Source: Pseudoruminococcus massiliensis (GTDB taxonomy: Bacteria > Bacillota > Clostridia > Oscillospirales > Acutalibacteraceae). Taken from it: 64,000 nucleotides of DNA. Made by a program: the position numbers and the translations under genes. The notes under the pieces were generated by a model, which had not been told where the DNA came from, did no database searches, and saw only the letters and a list, made by a program, of their open reading frames with translations. The stretch is from NCBI RefSeq assembly GCF_900291955.1, contig NZ_OLMR01000001.1, forward strand, positions 434,001-498,000, written 5' to 3'. Shown piece after piece: positions 52,323 through 61,199 of this stretch (its first letter is position 1; every line of letters starts with the position of its first letter).

Positions 52323-53726
52323 ATGAAGATTTTTAATACCTTGACAAGAACGAAGGAAGAATTTATCCCTATCAAAGATGGCGAAGCTAAGATTTATGCC
52401 TGCGGACCAACAGTTTATAACTATATTCATATCGGTAATGCAAGACCTATCTGCGTTTTTGATATTCTAAGACGCTACCTCGAATACAGAGGTTTTAAGG
52501 TTACTTTCGTTCAGAATTTTACAGATATTGACGATAAAATTATCAACAAGGCTAACGAAACTGGCTCGGATTATATTTCTGTTTCAGAAAAATTTATCAA
52601 GGAATATAAAATTGATGCTAAGGGCTTGAATATTCGTGAGGCAAGCGTTCACCCAAGAGCTACTGAAAATATGAATGAAATCATTGATATGATTAAAACT
52701 CTTATTGACAAGGGCTATGCTTATGCTGTTGATAATGGAGATGTCTATTTCAGACCAGCAAAATTTAATGAATATGGTAAGCTTTCACATCAGCCTCTGG
52801 AAGATTTGGAGGCAGGTGCAAGAATAAATATCGGCGAAAGAAAAGAAAATCCTATGGATTTCGCTCTTTGGAAAGGTGCAAAGCCAGGCGAACCATCTTG
52901 GGAAACTCCTTGGGGAAATGGTAGACCAGGTTGGCACATTGAGTGTTCTTCAATGGCAAGAAGATACCTTGGCGAAACTATTGATATTCATTGCGGTGGT
53001 CAGGACTTGATTTTCCCACACCACGAAAATGAAATTGCTCAAAGTGAATGCTGCAACGGCGTTCCTTTTGCACATTACTGGATGCACAACGGCTACATCA
53101 ATGTTGATAATAAAAAGATGTCCAAATCGCTCGGAAACTTCTTTACAGTAAGAGATGTTGCTGAGAAATACGGCTATGAGCCTATTCGTTATCTAATGGT
53201 TTCTTCACATTATCGTATGCCAATTAACTACTCTGTTGAAATTATTGAGCAGTGCAAGGCATCTCTTGAGCGCCTTTATAACTGCAAAAATAATCTTGAA
53301 TTTGCTATCGAAAATGCAGCTGTTGCTGAAAATGACGGCGATAATGCACTTATCGAGGCTTACGATAAGCACCGCCAGAAATTCATATCTGCTATGGACG
53401 ATGACCTCAACACAGCAGATGCTATAACTGTTATGTTCGAGCTTGCAAAGGATATAAATACAAATATCACTAACACACCTTCAAAGAAGCTTGCTGAGGA
53501 ATCACTCAAAATCTTTATGGAGCTTGCAAATGTTCTTGGTTTGCTTTATGTAGACGAAAAAACTTCTCTTGATGATGAGATTGAAGCACTTATCGCACAA
53601 AGAAATGAAGCTCGTAAAAATAAGGACTGGGCAACAGCAGATAAGATTCGTGACGAACTTAAAGCAAGACATATCGTTCTTGAAGATACACCTCAAGGTG
53701 TTAAGTGGAAGATTGTGAATGACTGA
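52323..53726 (+). CDS. cysS: Cysteinyl-tRNA synthetase
   Basis: CysS charges tRNA-Cys with cysteine. The 467-residue class I synthetase has zinc ligands in YACGPTVYNY and HIECSSMA with HHENEIAQSE, the HIGNARP version of HIGH near residue 38, and KKMSKSLGNF near 265. The C-terminal helical anticodon region ends in WKIVND. AAGGAG precedes the ATG, 24 bases after the T-box terminator. It overlaps cdd by one base. Confidence 0.97.
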   Translation: MKIFNTLTRTKEEFIPIKDGEAKIYACGPTVYNYIHIGNARPICVFDILRRYLEYRGFKVTFVQNFTDIDDKIINKANETGSDYISVSEKFIKEYKIDAKGLNIREASVHPRATENMNEIIDMIKTLIDKGYAYAVDNGDVYFRPAKFNEYGKLSHQPLEDLEAGARINIGERKENPMDFALWKGAKPGEPSWETPWGNGRPGWHIECSSMARRYLGETIDIHCGGQDLIFPHHENEIAQSECCNGVPFAHYWMHNGYINVDNKKMSKSLGNFFTVRDVAEKYGYEPIRYLMVSSHYRMPINYSVEIIEQCKASLERLYNCKNNLEFAIENAAVAENDGDNALIEAYDKHRQKFISAMDDDLNTADAITVMFELAKDINTNITNTPSKKLAEESLKIFMELANVLGLLYVDEKTSLDDEIEALIAQRNEARKNKDWATADKIRDELKARHIVLEDTPQGVKWKIVND

Positions 53727-54139
53727 TGTATAGGCTGACTAATAAAGAAATTTCAGACTTGATTCATACAGCCTTTTCTATAAGGAAATTAAGCTATTCT
53801 CCTTATTCAAAATTTGCAGTTGGTTCAGCATTACTTTGTGATGACGGCGAAATCTATGGTGGCTGTAATATTGAAAATTCATCATATCCTGTTGGAATAT
53901 GTGCGGAGAGAACAGCTATTTCTAAGGCAATTTCATCGGGTAAGCGTAATTTTAAGGCTATTACAATAGTTGGTGGTTTTATGGATAATTCAAATTTGGA
54001 TTATTGTCCACCCTGCGGAATGTGCCGACAGTTTTTAAGTGAATTTTGTGATAAGGATTTTGTAATAATCTTAGCAAAATCTTTAAATGAATATAAATTA
54101 ATTGGCTTTGATGATATATTGCCATTTCCGTTCAGCTAA
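53726..54139 (+). CDS. cdd: Cytidine deaminase
   Basis: Cdd deaminates cytidine and deoxycytidine to uridine forms in pyrimidine salvage. The 137-residue enzyme has SYSPYSKFAVGSAL, the catalytic CNIENSSYPVGICAERTAI with the CAE motif, and the zinc cysteines in CPPCGMCRQFL. Its ATG shares a base with the cysS stop (TGATG), so translation is coupled to cysS. Confidence 0.95.
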   Translation: MYRLTNKEISDLIHTAFSIRKLSYSPYSKFAVGSALLCDDGEIYGGCNIENSSYPVGICAERTAISKAISSGKRNFKAITIVGGFMDNSNLDYCPPCGMCRQFLSEFCDKDFVIILAKSLNEYKLIGFDDILPFPFS

Positions 54140-54178
54140 CCATTTTTCTAAAACAATTAACAGCTTTTCTTACCTCTT

Positions 54179-54207
54179 AAGGAGTGGGCAATGTCCGCTC
54201 CTTTTTA
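54179..54207 (+). terminator. cysS-cdd terminator
   Basis: AAGGAG.GG/CC.CTCCTT stem with a short loop, followed by a T tract. Confidence 0.8.
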
Positions 54208-54303
54208 CTAATATTTCTCGTTTTATTAATCTCCTATCCCCTTAAAATCAAAATTTCTTTCTCATATACTTTCAAATATTACTACTCCCTTAACATAAAA
54301 ATT

Positions 54304-54352
54304 CCCCCTTACGGTTAAATGTTTACTTACATTTCTACCGTAAGGGGGTGTT
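54304..54352. terminator. Strong hairpin between convergent genes
   Basis: CCCCCTTACGGT/ACCGTAAGGGGG with an inner AATGT/ACATT stem. On the minus strand it runs into AATTTTTATG, so it probably ends the small membrane protein transcript; the plus side has TGTTCTTT. Confidence 0.8.
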
Positions 54353-54424
54353 CTTTCATTGTATGTCTTTACTGGACTTGTTTAATAATGCGAGAGTTTT
54401 TCAACTATTATGTATATGTTTAAA

Positions 54425-54868
54425 TTACATTACATTGTTGTTTGCACCATTCTTTAAGAAATATGCTGCGATAGTATAAAGAACAGGAAGTGCAAGAGCA
54501 GAAACAATAGATATGATATTGAACTCGCCTGATGAAATATTAAGGATAATGCTTGCGATACCGATAACAATATTGATGATACCAAAAATAAAGCATACAT
54601 TTGCCTTTTCTGGCTTATTAGCATTAACAACACCAAGAATACCAGCAACAAACTCTGCAACGCTTGCTATTATAGCTATAATAACTGCAAGAGTAAGAAG
54701 TCCACTAACAGCTGAAGCAGTTGCACTATCTGCGATAGCATTTGCAGCTGTTGCTAACAAAACAGAGCCAAAAAGAAGTATCAATGAAGCTACGATTGAA
54801 ATAGCTCCAAAAATAATTGAAAGAATACCTGTAACCTTTAACATTTTACCTGCTGACTGTTGATTCAT
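54425..54868 (-). CDS. Small four-helix membrane protein
   Basis: A 147-residue hydrophobic protein with about four membrane helices: ILSIIFGAISIVASLILLFGSVLL, LLTLAVIIAIIASVAEFVAGILGV, VCFIFGIINIVIGIASIILNI and IVSALALPVLYTIAAYFL. The loops are short, with NANKPEKAN between helices 2 and 3. It resembles small membrane proteins of unknown function common in Clostridia. TAGGAGGAATTA precedes the ATG. Confidence 0.75.
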   Translation of the reverse strand: MNQQSAGKMLKVTGILSIIFGAISIVASLILLFGSVLLATAANAIADSATASAVSGLLTLAVIIAIIASVAEFVAGILGVVNANKPEKANVCFIFGIINIVIGIASIILNISSGEFNIISIVSALALPVLYTIAAYFLKNGANNNVM

Positions 54869-55215
54869 AATAATTCCTCCTAAAAACTTTCTATATGAAA
54901 GTGTAATATTGTAATGATTAAATTATATAATATCAAGATTAAAAAATCTATTCGCATTTTATACAAATATTTACTATTAAATTTACTATTATTTATATAA
55001 AAGATTAAAAATATTAAAATTATAAATATAATCTATATCATAATTTATCAAACTTCGAGAGTAGAGTATTAATTAACATTATAAAATTATATTTAATACT
55101 ATTCATTTATTTTTTCTTTTATGAATAATTACAAATTAAAAGCTTCATATTTGCTTCAATTTATACCCAAAAATAATATTTTTTAGCTTTTATTATAAAA
55201 TTTTTCAAGAAAAAG
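54869..55215. other. AT-rich intergenic stretch
   Basis: About 350 very AT-rich bases between the small membrane protein gene and the ilvE promoter. I see no ORF, no T-box or other known leader element, and no strong hairpin. Confidence 0.5.
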
Positions 55216-55244
55216 TTGTATTATTAAGCTATCAGTGATATAAT
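55216..55244 (+). promoter_or_regulatory. ilvE promoter
   Basis: TTGTAT (55216-55221), 17 bases and TATAAT (55239-55244), about 68 bases before the ilvE start. No T-box or leader-peptide attenuator is visible. Confidence 0.7.
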
Positions 55245-55312
55245 AATAACTGGTAAATTTCCAAAAGACAAAGAAATTTGTTAAAATAAAAATAAAACAA
55301 GGTGATACTAAA

Positions 55313-56344
55313 ATGGCAAAGAAAGATATTGATTGGGCTAATATCGGTTTCGGTTATATCCAAACAGAAAAAAGATATGTTACTAATTTTAAAAATGGTG
55401 AATGGGATAAAGGAGGTCTTATAGAAGACCCTAATATTGTTCTCAGCGAATGTGCTGGTGTTCTTCAATATGCACAGACAGCTTTCGAAGGCTTAAAGGC
55501 ATATACAACAGTAGATGGCAGAATTGTTACATTCCGTCCTGACCTCAACGCAGAGAGAATGATGGATTCTGCAAAAAGACTTGAAATGCCTGTTCTCCCT
55601 AAGGAACGCTTCCTTGAAGCTATTGATGAGGTTGTAGCTGCAAATAACGAATATGTTCCTCCATATGGTTCAGGTGCTACACTATATTTAAGACCATATA
55701 TGTTTGGTACAAATCCTGTTATTGGTGTTAAGCCTGCAAATGAATATCAGTTCAGAGTTTTCGCAACTCCTGTTGGTCCATACTTCAAGGAAGGTGCAAA
55801 ACCAGTTACAATTAAGGTCAGCGATTTTGATAGAGCCGCTCCACACGGAACAGGTCATATTAAGGCTGGTCTTAACTATGCAATGAGCCTTCACGCAATT
55901 GTTACAGCTCACGCAGAAGGCTTTGACGAAAATATGTACCTCGACCCAGCAACCCGTACAAAGGTTGAGGAAACAGGCGGTGCTAACTTTATATTCATAA
56001 CAAAGGATAATACAGTTGTTACACCAAAATCAGACAGTATCCTCCCATCAATCACAAGACGCTCAATTATGTATGTTGCTGAACATTATCTCGGACTCAA
56101 GGTTGAGCATAGAGAGGTTGAGTTTGCAGAGGTTAAAGACTTCGCAGAGGCAGGACTTTGTGGTACAGCAGCAGTTATCTCCCCTATCGGTAAAATCGTT
56201 GACCACGGCAAAGAAATTTGCTTGCCAAGCGGTATGGAAGAAATGGGACCTATTACTAAAAAGCTCTATGAAACACTTACAGGTATCCAGCAAGGTAAGA
56301 TTGAAGCTCCAGAGGGCTGGATAAGAGAAATCAAAGTTAAATAA
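55313..56344 (+). CDS. ilvE: Branched-chain amino acid aminotransferase
   Basis: A fold-type IV PLP enzyme (343 residues) that interconverts leucine, isoleucine and valine with their keto acids. Motifs include QTAFEGLKAYTTVDGRIVTFRPD, TLYLRPYMFGTNPVIGV, the PLP lysine in GTGHIKAGLNYAMSL near 182, VEETGGANFIFI and EAGLCGTAAVISPIGKI. The start is preceded by AAGGTGA. It is a single-gene transcript with its own promoter and terminator. Confidence 0.93.
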   Translation: MAKKDIDWANIGFGYIQTEKRYVTNFKNGEWDKGGLIEDPNIVLSECAGVLQYAQTAFEGLKAYTTVDGRIVTFRPDLNAERMMDSAKRLEMPVLPKERFLEAIDEVVAANNEYVPPYGSGATLYLRPYMFGTNPVIGVKPANEYQFRVFATPVGPYFKEGAKPVTIKVSDFDRAAPHGTGHIKAGLNYAMSLHAIVTAHAEGFDENMYLDPATRTKVEETGGANFIFITKDNTVVTPKSDSILPSITRRSIMYVAEHYLGLKVEHREVEFAEVKDFAEAGLCGTAAVISPIGKIVDHGKEICLPSGMEEMGPITKKLYETLTGIQQGKIEAPEGWIREIKVK

Positions 56345-56357
56345 TTAAACATACTAT

Positions 56358-56394
56358 CCACCAATTGAATTATTAAAATTCAGTTGGTGGTTTT
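56358..56394 (+). terminator. ilvE terminator
   Basis: CCACCA.TTGAAT/ATTCA.TGGTGG stem with a T tract (GGTTTTC). Confidence 0.8.
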
Positions 56395-56427
56395 CTGTAT
56401 TTCAAAATTTTATTACCACACAAAATA

Positions 56428-56456
56428 TTGACAAAGTGATAGCATAGTGATAAAAT
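56428..56456 (+). promoter_or_regulatory. tRNA-Arg promoter
   Basis: TTGACA (56428-56433), 17 bases and TAAAAT (56451-56456), 13 bases before the tRNA. Confidence 0.85.
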
Positions 56457-56469
56457 TATTGATACAGTT

Positions 56470-56546
56470 GTTTCCGTAGCTCAGCTGGATAGAGCAATCG
56501 CCTCCTAAGCGATAGGTCGGGTGTTCGAATCACCTCGGGAACGCCA
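56470..56546 (+). tRNA. tRNA-Arg (anticodon CCU)
   Basis: Complete cloverleaf: acceptor GTTTCCG/CGGGAAC, D-arm GCTC/GAGC, anticodon stem ATCGC-CTCCTAA-GCGAT with anticodon CCT, T-arm GGGTG-TTCGAAT-CACCT, and an encoded CCA after discriminator G. It stands alone. Confidence 0.97.
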
Positions 56547-56553
56547 AAAACTC

Positions 56554-56596
56554 CGCCGGAAAACCCAGTAAAATCAAGGGTTTCCGGCGTTTTTTC
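56554..56596 (+). terminator. tRNA-Arg terminator
   Basis: CGCCGGAAA.CCC/GGG.TTTCCGGCG stem with an 11-base loop and a TTTTTT tract, eight bases after the tRNA. Confidence 0.9.
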
Positions 56597-56674
56597 ATTT
56601 TTACGAAGAAACAGCAAAAACGAAAAAATCACAAATTTTCATTAGCAAATTCTCCGTCTGCTAATGGAATTTAG

Positions 56675-56752
56675 GAATCGAGTAGGAGGCTACCCATTAG
56701 TTGAGTAGCCGACCTCTCACACCACCGTGCGTACCGTTCGGTACACGGCGGT
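56675..56752 (-). ncRNA. Group II intron 3' RNA (domains V and VI)
   Basis: On the minus strand, after the maturase stop, a 34-base hairpin like domain V (ACCGCCGTGTACC-GAAC-GGTACGCACGGTGGT, 56721-56752) is followed by a domain VI-like stem GGCTAC/GTAGCC (56688-56710) whose loop holds TCAACTAAT. These are the catalytic 3' parts of a group II intron, joined to the decayed maturase gene. Confidence 0.7.
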
Positions 56753-57259
56753 TCAATAATTTGAGTGCAGTACCTTGTATTTGTGGAATATGTCATCATA
56801 TCCCACTGATGCAAGGTATTCGCTTGTTAATGACTTATGCAAAATATGGCTGTTGGATATTCTCCAATAACCCTTTCTGCTGTTCGCCCACTCCCAAGCC
56901 TTTGAATTGTTTATCCCAAGCCTGACGAGATTATCGTGCTTAGTCTTTATCCTCTTCCATTGTTTCCAGTAGATTTGCCGTATTCTTCGCCTCAACCATT
57001 CGTTAAGACTTTTTATTTTGCTTTCCATATCCGCAATGGAATAATATCCAAGCCAGCCTGTTGTATATCTATTTATTCTTTTGAGAATATTCTCAACTGA
57101 CCTTGCTTGTTTTCGACTTGTCAATTCTCAGATTTTATCCTTGAACCGCTTGATACTTTTACCGTGTGGGCGTATTCCTGCTTTCTTCCTTGTTTTATAT
57201 AGTGAAAACCAGAGAAATTTCAGTTTCAGCGGACTTCCTGTCTTACTTTTCTGCTGATT
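56753..57259 (-). pseudogene. Group II intron reverse transcriptase/maturase, C-terminal remnant
   Basis: The last part of an LtrA-like protein: GSPLKLKFLWFSLYKT, HGKSIKRFKDKI, an in-frame TGA at 57128-57130, then ELTSRKQARSVENIL, GWLGYYSIADMESKI and LNEWLRRRIRQIYWKQWKR, the maturase domain. The reverse transcriptase catalytic region (YxDD) is absent, and upstream of 57259 the match is lost. The internal stop and truncation make it non-functional. A 123-residue open frame after the stop has no good start. Confidence 0.85.
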
Positions 57260-57482
57260 AACTTTAATTTACCGCAAAACCACATGAGTGATTTGGCGGT
57301 GCACGAAGTCTTGTAAAATGCTGAAATTATGACGCACTCAGTATTCTTTATGATAATATTTCTGACACACTTTCACAGCTTATCCGCACTGCTTTTATTC
57401 CACAGCTCGGCACATAACCGCTAAAACAGAATATTTTTAAGACGATGTAATACTGTAAAACATGAAACATCCTCATAGATTA
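57260..57482. other. Intergenic stretch without a recognised feature
   Basis: Between the intron remnant and the galM terminator. It may hold decayed intron or mobile DNA, but no coding match or hairpin could be recognised. Confidence 0.4.
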
Positions 57483-57525
57483 AAAATCAAGGACCACCCA
57501 AGAAAAATAGGTGGTCCTTGATTTT
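57483..57525. terminator. galactose operon terminator
   Basis: AAAATCAAGGACCACC/GGTGGTCCTTGATTTT: a 16-base perfect stem with an 11-base loop, with A and T tracts on both sides, 42 bases after the galM stop. Confidence 0.9.
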
Positions 57526-57566
57526 AGAGAGATTTTATTTTTAAAGGAGTTAGAAATCAGCTCATT

Positions 57567-58634
57567 TTATTTGTTTATACCAAAAATATATTTTGTAGTT
57601 TGTGTATAGTTTTCGTTTGCTTTTAATATTGTCGTAGGAAAAGTCTTGTGATTTACAGCATCGGGAAAGCCCTGGGTTTCAAGACAAAACGCTGAATTTT
57701 CTCCGTATGTCGCTGAATCCTTTCCCATATTGGACAAAACATCGACATAATTTGCTGTATATACATGAACACCTTTTTGAGAAGTATAGCATTTTAATGT
57801 GATTCCGCTATCAATGCCCTCAGCTTCGGCTGCAAGCACAAATTCTTCATCAGAATGATTCAGCTCAAACATATGATCAATACCGTTTGCAAAACCAATC
57901 TGTTCGTTTTTTCTGTCAATACCATTTCCAATTAACTTGGGTTCGGTAAAATCAAAAGATGTATTCTTAACAGGAGTTATCTCTCCTGTGGGATTGAGGT
58001 TTGAATTTATCGGTATGAAGAAATTTGCATTTATTTTCAGCTTGTGATTTTCTGTAACTTTACCGCTTTTATGTCCGTTAAGATTAAAATATGAATGATT
58101 GGTCAGATTGCATATTGTGTCTTTGTCAGAAACTGCCGACCATTTTATCGTAAGTACATTTTCATCATCAAAGGTGTAGCGTACAAAGACCTTCATATTT
58201 CCGGGATAGCCCTCATCACCGTCGGGACTATCAAGCATAAATAGAACTGTATTTGGAACTTTATCATCAACTACCGCAAGCCACACTTTGCGGCTAAAGT
58301 TGTTAAATCCGCCGTGTAGATGGTTACTCCCATTGTTTACAGAGAGCTGATAATCTTCTCCGTTAAGAGTAAATTTGCCGTAAGCAATTCTTCCGCAACA
58401 TCTTCCGACAGTAGCACCGAAGTATGTTCCGTCAAATTCATAACCGTCAATGTGCTCATAGCCGAGAACTACATCTCTAATACTACCGTTTTTGTCGGGA
58501 ACTTTTATCGAAACGACACTTGCGCCTAAATCACATAATGTCACGCTTGCTCCGCTGTTATTTTCTATTATATAAAGATGAGTGTTTTTACCTTTGGATG
58601 TAGGTTCAAAATTCACTACCCTTACCTTTGACAT
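57567..58634 (-). CDS. galM: Aldose 1-epimerase (mutarotase)
   Basis: GalM interconverts alpha and beta galactose so that galactokinase can use it. The 355-residue beta-sandwich protein has the substrate arginine in GRCCGRIAYGKF, histidines in SNHLHGG and NHSYFNLNGH, and the catalytic glutamate in FCLETQGFPDAVN. AAAGGAAGTG precedes its start. Last gene of the galactose operon. Confidence 0.94.
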   Translation of the reverse strand: MSKVRVVNFEPTSKGKNTHLYIIENNSGASVTLCDLGASVVSIKVPDKNGSIRDVVLGYEHIDGYEFDGTYFGATVGRCCGRIAYGKFTLNGEDYQLSVNNGSNHLHGGFNNFSRKVWLAVVDDKVPNTVLFMLDSPDGDEGYPGNMKVFVRYTFDDENVLTIKWSAVSDKDTICNLTNHSYFNLNGHKSGKVTENHKLKINANFFIPINSNLNPTGEITPVKNTSFDFTEPKLIGNGIDRKNEQIGFANGIDHMFELNHSDEEFVLAAEAEGIDSGITLKCYTSQKGVHVYTANYVDVLSNMGKDSATYGENSAFCLETQGFPDAVNHKTFPTTILKANENYTQTTKYIFGINK

Positions 58635-58650
58635 TTTAGCACTTCCTTTA

Positions 58651-60162
58651 CTACAGCGTCTTTATAAATTTATCAAAAGCCTTTTGTCCTTCAGGAGTTC
58701 TTTTGAATACACCTGCATCCAAAAGAACTTTAAGAAACACCTTTCCTATCTCATTTTGAATTATTGAATCAATATTATTTTCATTGATTTCATCATACTG
58801 CGAAACAAATTCATTTACCCATTCGGAATGTTTGCTGATTTTCGGAATTTCACTTACATCCTTGTGATTAAGAATAGCATCCTTTAAAATAGCCATTTCA
58901 TCTTTAAGCCTTGAGGGCAATACTGCCAGTCCCATAACTTCAATAAGGCCGATATTTTCTTTTTTTATATGATGCAAATTTGCATGAGGATGAAATACTC
59001 CCAGAGGATGCTCTTCACTTGTGATATTATTTCTGAGAACGAGGTCAATGACAAATTTTCCATCCTTTGTAAAAGCAATCGGAGTGATAGTGTTGTGAAT
59101 TTCACCATCTGTTTCGGCAAAAATGCCAACATTTGCGTCCGTGTACGCTCTCCAACTCTTTAGAATATAAGAAGATAATGAAATAATGCTGTCCTTGTTT
59201 TTACCTGTCAATCTTACAACTGACATAGGCCACTTTACAATTCCGCACTCCACATCATCAAAGCCGTTAACAATAAACTTTCTTTCAACCTCTGCCCTAT
59301 TAAGTGCAAAGCTGTATCTGCCACCCTGAAAATGTTCATGTGTAAGTATTGAACCGCCTACAATCGGCAAATCAGCATTCGAACCGATTATATAATGCGG
59401 AAACTGTGAAATAAAATCAAACAGTTTTCTGAATGTGGAATCATTGATTACCATTGGTGTATGCTCACCGTTAAATACAATACAATGTTCATTGTAATAA
59501 ACATACGGAGAATATTGCATAAACCAGTTATCTCCGTCAATGGTGAGCGGAATAATTCTGTGATTATCTCTTGCAGGATGATTTACTCTTCCGGCATATC
59601 CTTCATTTTCCTTACAAAGCAAACATTTCGGATAGCCCGACTGTTTTTGAAGTTTTGCCGCTGCAATAGCTTTCGGATCCTTTTCAGGCTTTGAAAGATT
59701 TACCGTGATATCAATATCACCGTATTCGGTTGATGTTTTCCACTTTAAGTCTTTTTTAATACGATATCTTCTTATATAATCGGTATCGCAGCTGAATTTA
59801 TAGTAGCTATCGGTTGCAAGTTTAGGAGAAAAGCTATAATTCTGCCAAAATTCTCTTATTACTTCTGACGGTCGCTTAACAAGTGAAGCCATAAGTTTCA
59901 CATCAAATAAGTCGCGATATGTTACTGTATTTTCGGGAATAATTCCTTTTTCGTATGCATAATCAAGAAGTCCCGACAAAATTTCTTCAAGAGTATCCTC
60001 GTTATCTGCTGTAAGGCAAGTACAACTGTCATCGGGTTCATCCATATTGAACAACGACAAAAGCCTATTTTGCGTGTAGATTATATCCTCTTTTTCAATA
60101 AGCCCTGTATTGATTCCGTATGAAACAAGTCTTAATATTAAGCCGTAAACGCTGTTCTTCAT
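58651..60162 (-). CDS. galT: UDP-glucose-hexose-1-phosphate uridylyltransferase, Firmicutes type
   Basis: GalT swaps the uridylyl group between UDP-glucose and galactose 1-phosphate. At 503 residues it belongs to the longer Gram-positive family (about 490-510), not the 350-residue E. coli type. Landmarks are RDNHRIIPLTIDGDNWFMQYSPYVYYNEHC, FISQFPHYIIGSNADLPIVGGSILTHEHFQGG with the histidines of the active site, and FHPHANLHHIKKENIGLIEVMGLAVLPSRL. It lies 11 bases after galE and 17 bases before galM. Confidence 0.94.
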   Translation of the reverse strand: MKNSVYGLILRLVSYGINTGLIEKEDIIYTQNRLLSLFNMDEPDDSCTCLTADNEDTLEEILSGLLDYAYEKGIIPENTVTYRDLFDVKLMASLVKRPSEVIREFWQNYSFSPKLATDSYYKFSCDTDYIRRYRIKKDLKWKTSTEYGDIDITVNLSKPEKDPKAIAAAKLQKQSGYPKCLLCKENEGYAGRVNHPARDNHRIIPLTIDGDNWFMQYSPYVYYNEHCIVFNGEHTPMVINDSTFRKLFDFISQFPHYIIGSNADLPIVGGSILTHEHFQGGRYSFALNRAEVERKFIVNGFDDVECGIVKWPMSVVRLTGKNKDSIISLSSYILKSWRAYTDANVGIFAETDGEIHNTITPIAFTKDGKFVIDLVLRNNITSEEHPLGVFHPHANLHHIKKENIGLIEVMGLAVLPSRLKDEMAILKDAILNHKDVSEIPKISKHSEWVNEFVSQYDEINENNIDSIIQNEIGKVFLKVLLDAGVFKRTPEGQKAFDKFIKTL

Positions 60163-60172
60163 AAATACCGCC

Positions 60173-61165
60173 TCACTTACTATAGCCGTTGGGATGTGTT
60201 GAATGCCATTTCCACGCTGTTTTAATTATTGTTCCCAGATCATCATACTCAGGTTTCCAGCCAAGTACAGTTTTCGCCTTATCGCTTGATGCAATCAATA
60301 CAGCAGGATCGCCGCTTCTTCTGCTTTCTTCAACAACCTTAATATCTTTCTGTGTAACCTCCTTTGCTTTTTCAATTACCTCACGGACAGAAAAACCTAC
60401 ACCGTTGCCAAGATTGAATATATCACTTTTACCGCCCTTCATAAGATATTCAACTGCAAGAATATGAGCCTGTGCAAGGTCAGTGACATGGATATAATCA
60501 CGAATACAAGTTCCGTCAGATGTGGGATAATCAGTACCAAAAATACTTATGTGGTCACGGGTACCCTGTGCCGCTTGAAGAATAATCGGAATAAGGTGGG
60601 TTTCAGGATTATGTGCCTCACCGATTTTTCCGCTGATATGTGCTCCGCATGCATTGAAATATCTGAGAGAAACATATCTTAAACCATGTGCTTTTTCAAC
60701 CCAATAGAACATTCTCTCCATGGATTTTTTTGTTTCTCCGTAGCAGTTTGTCGGATTTGTCGGATCGGTTTCAAGAATAGGAGTTCTCTCAGGCTCACCG
60801 TATGTTGCCGCTGTTGATGAAAATACAATCTTATCAATTCCGTGAGCAACCATTGACTGAAGCAAAACCTTTGTGCCATTGAGGTTATTATCATAATATT
60901 TGAGAGGGTTGGTCATACTTTCACCGACAAGTGAATTGGCTGCAAAATGAATTACGGCATCAATACCTTTTTCTTTATCAAAAACGCTGTCAATTTCACT
61001 TCTGTTTCTGAGATCGCCTTTATAAAATTTTGCTTTGGGATGAACCGCCTCGATATGACCTGTTTCAAGGTTATCGAATACAACAACCTCATTACCGCTT
61101 TCAATAAGTCTGTAAACTGTATGCGAACCGATATATCCGGCACCGCCTAAAACAAGAATTTTCAT
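60173..61165 (-). CDS. galE: UDP-glucose 4-epimerase
   Basis: GalE interconverts UDP-galactose and UDP-glucose with bound NAD. The 330-residue short-chain dehydrogenase shows the cofactor motif LVLGGAGYIGSHTVYRL, FSSTAATYGEPE, the catalytic YxxxK in NCYGETKKSMERM, and RDYIHVTDLAQAH. The ATG at 61165 has AAGGAGG five bases upstream; the frame is open to 61186 but without a site. Confidence 0.96.
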   Translation of the reverse strand: MKILVLGGAGYIGSHTVYRLIESGNEVVVFDNLETGHIEAVHPKAKFYKGDLRNRSEIDSVFDKEKGIDAVIHFAANSLVGESMTNPLKYYDNNLNGTKVLLQSMVAHGIDKIVFSSTAATYGEPERTPILETDPTNPTNCYGETKKSMERMFYWVEKAHGLRYVSLRYFNACGAHISGKIGEAHNPETHLIPIILQAAQGTRDHISIFGTDYPTSDGTCIRDYIHVTDLAQAHILAVEYLMKGGKSDIFNLGNGVGFSVREVIEKAKEVTQKDIKVVEESRRSGDPAVLIASSDKAKTVLGWKPEYDDLGTIIKTAWKWHSTHPNGYSK

Positions 61166-61199
61166 TTTGTCCTCCTTAATAAACACAAAACCTACATAA

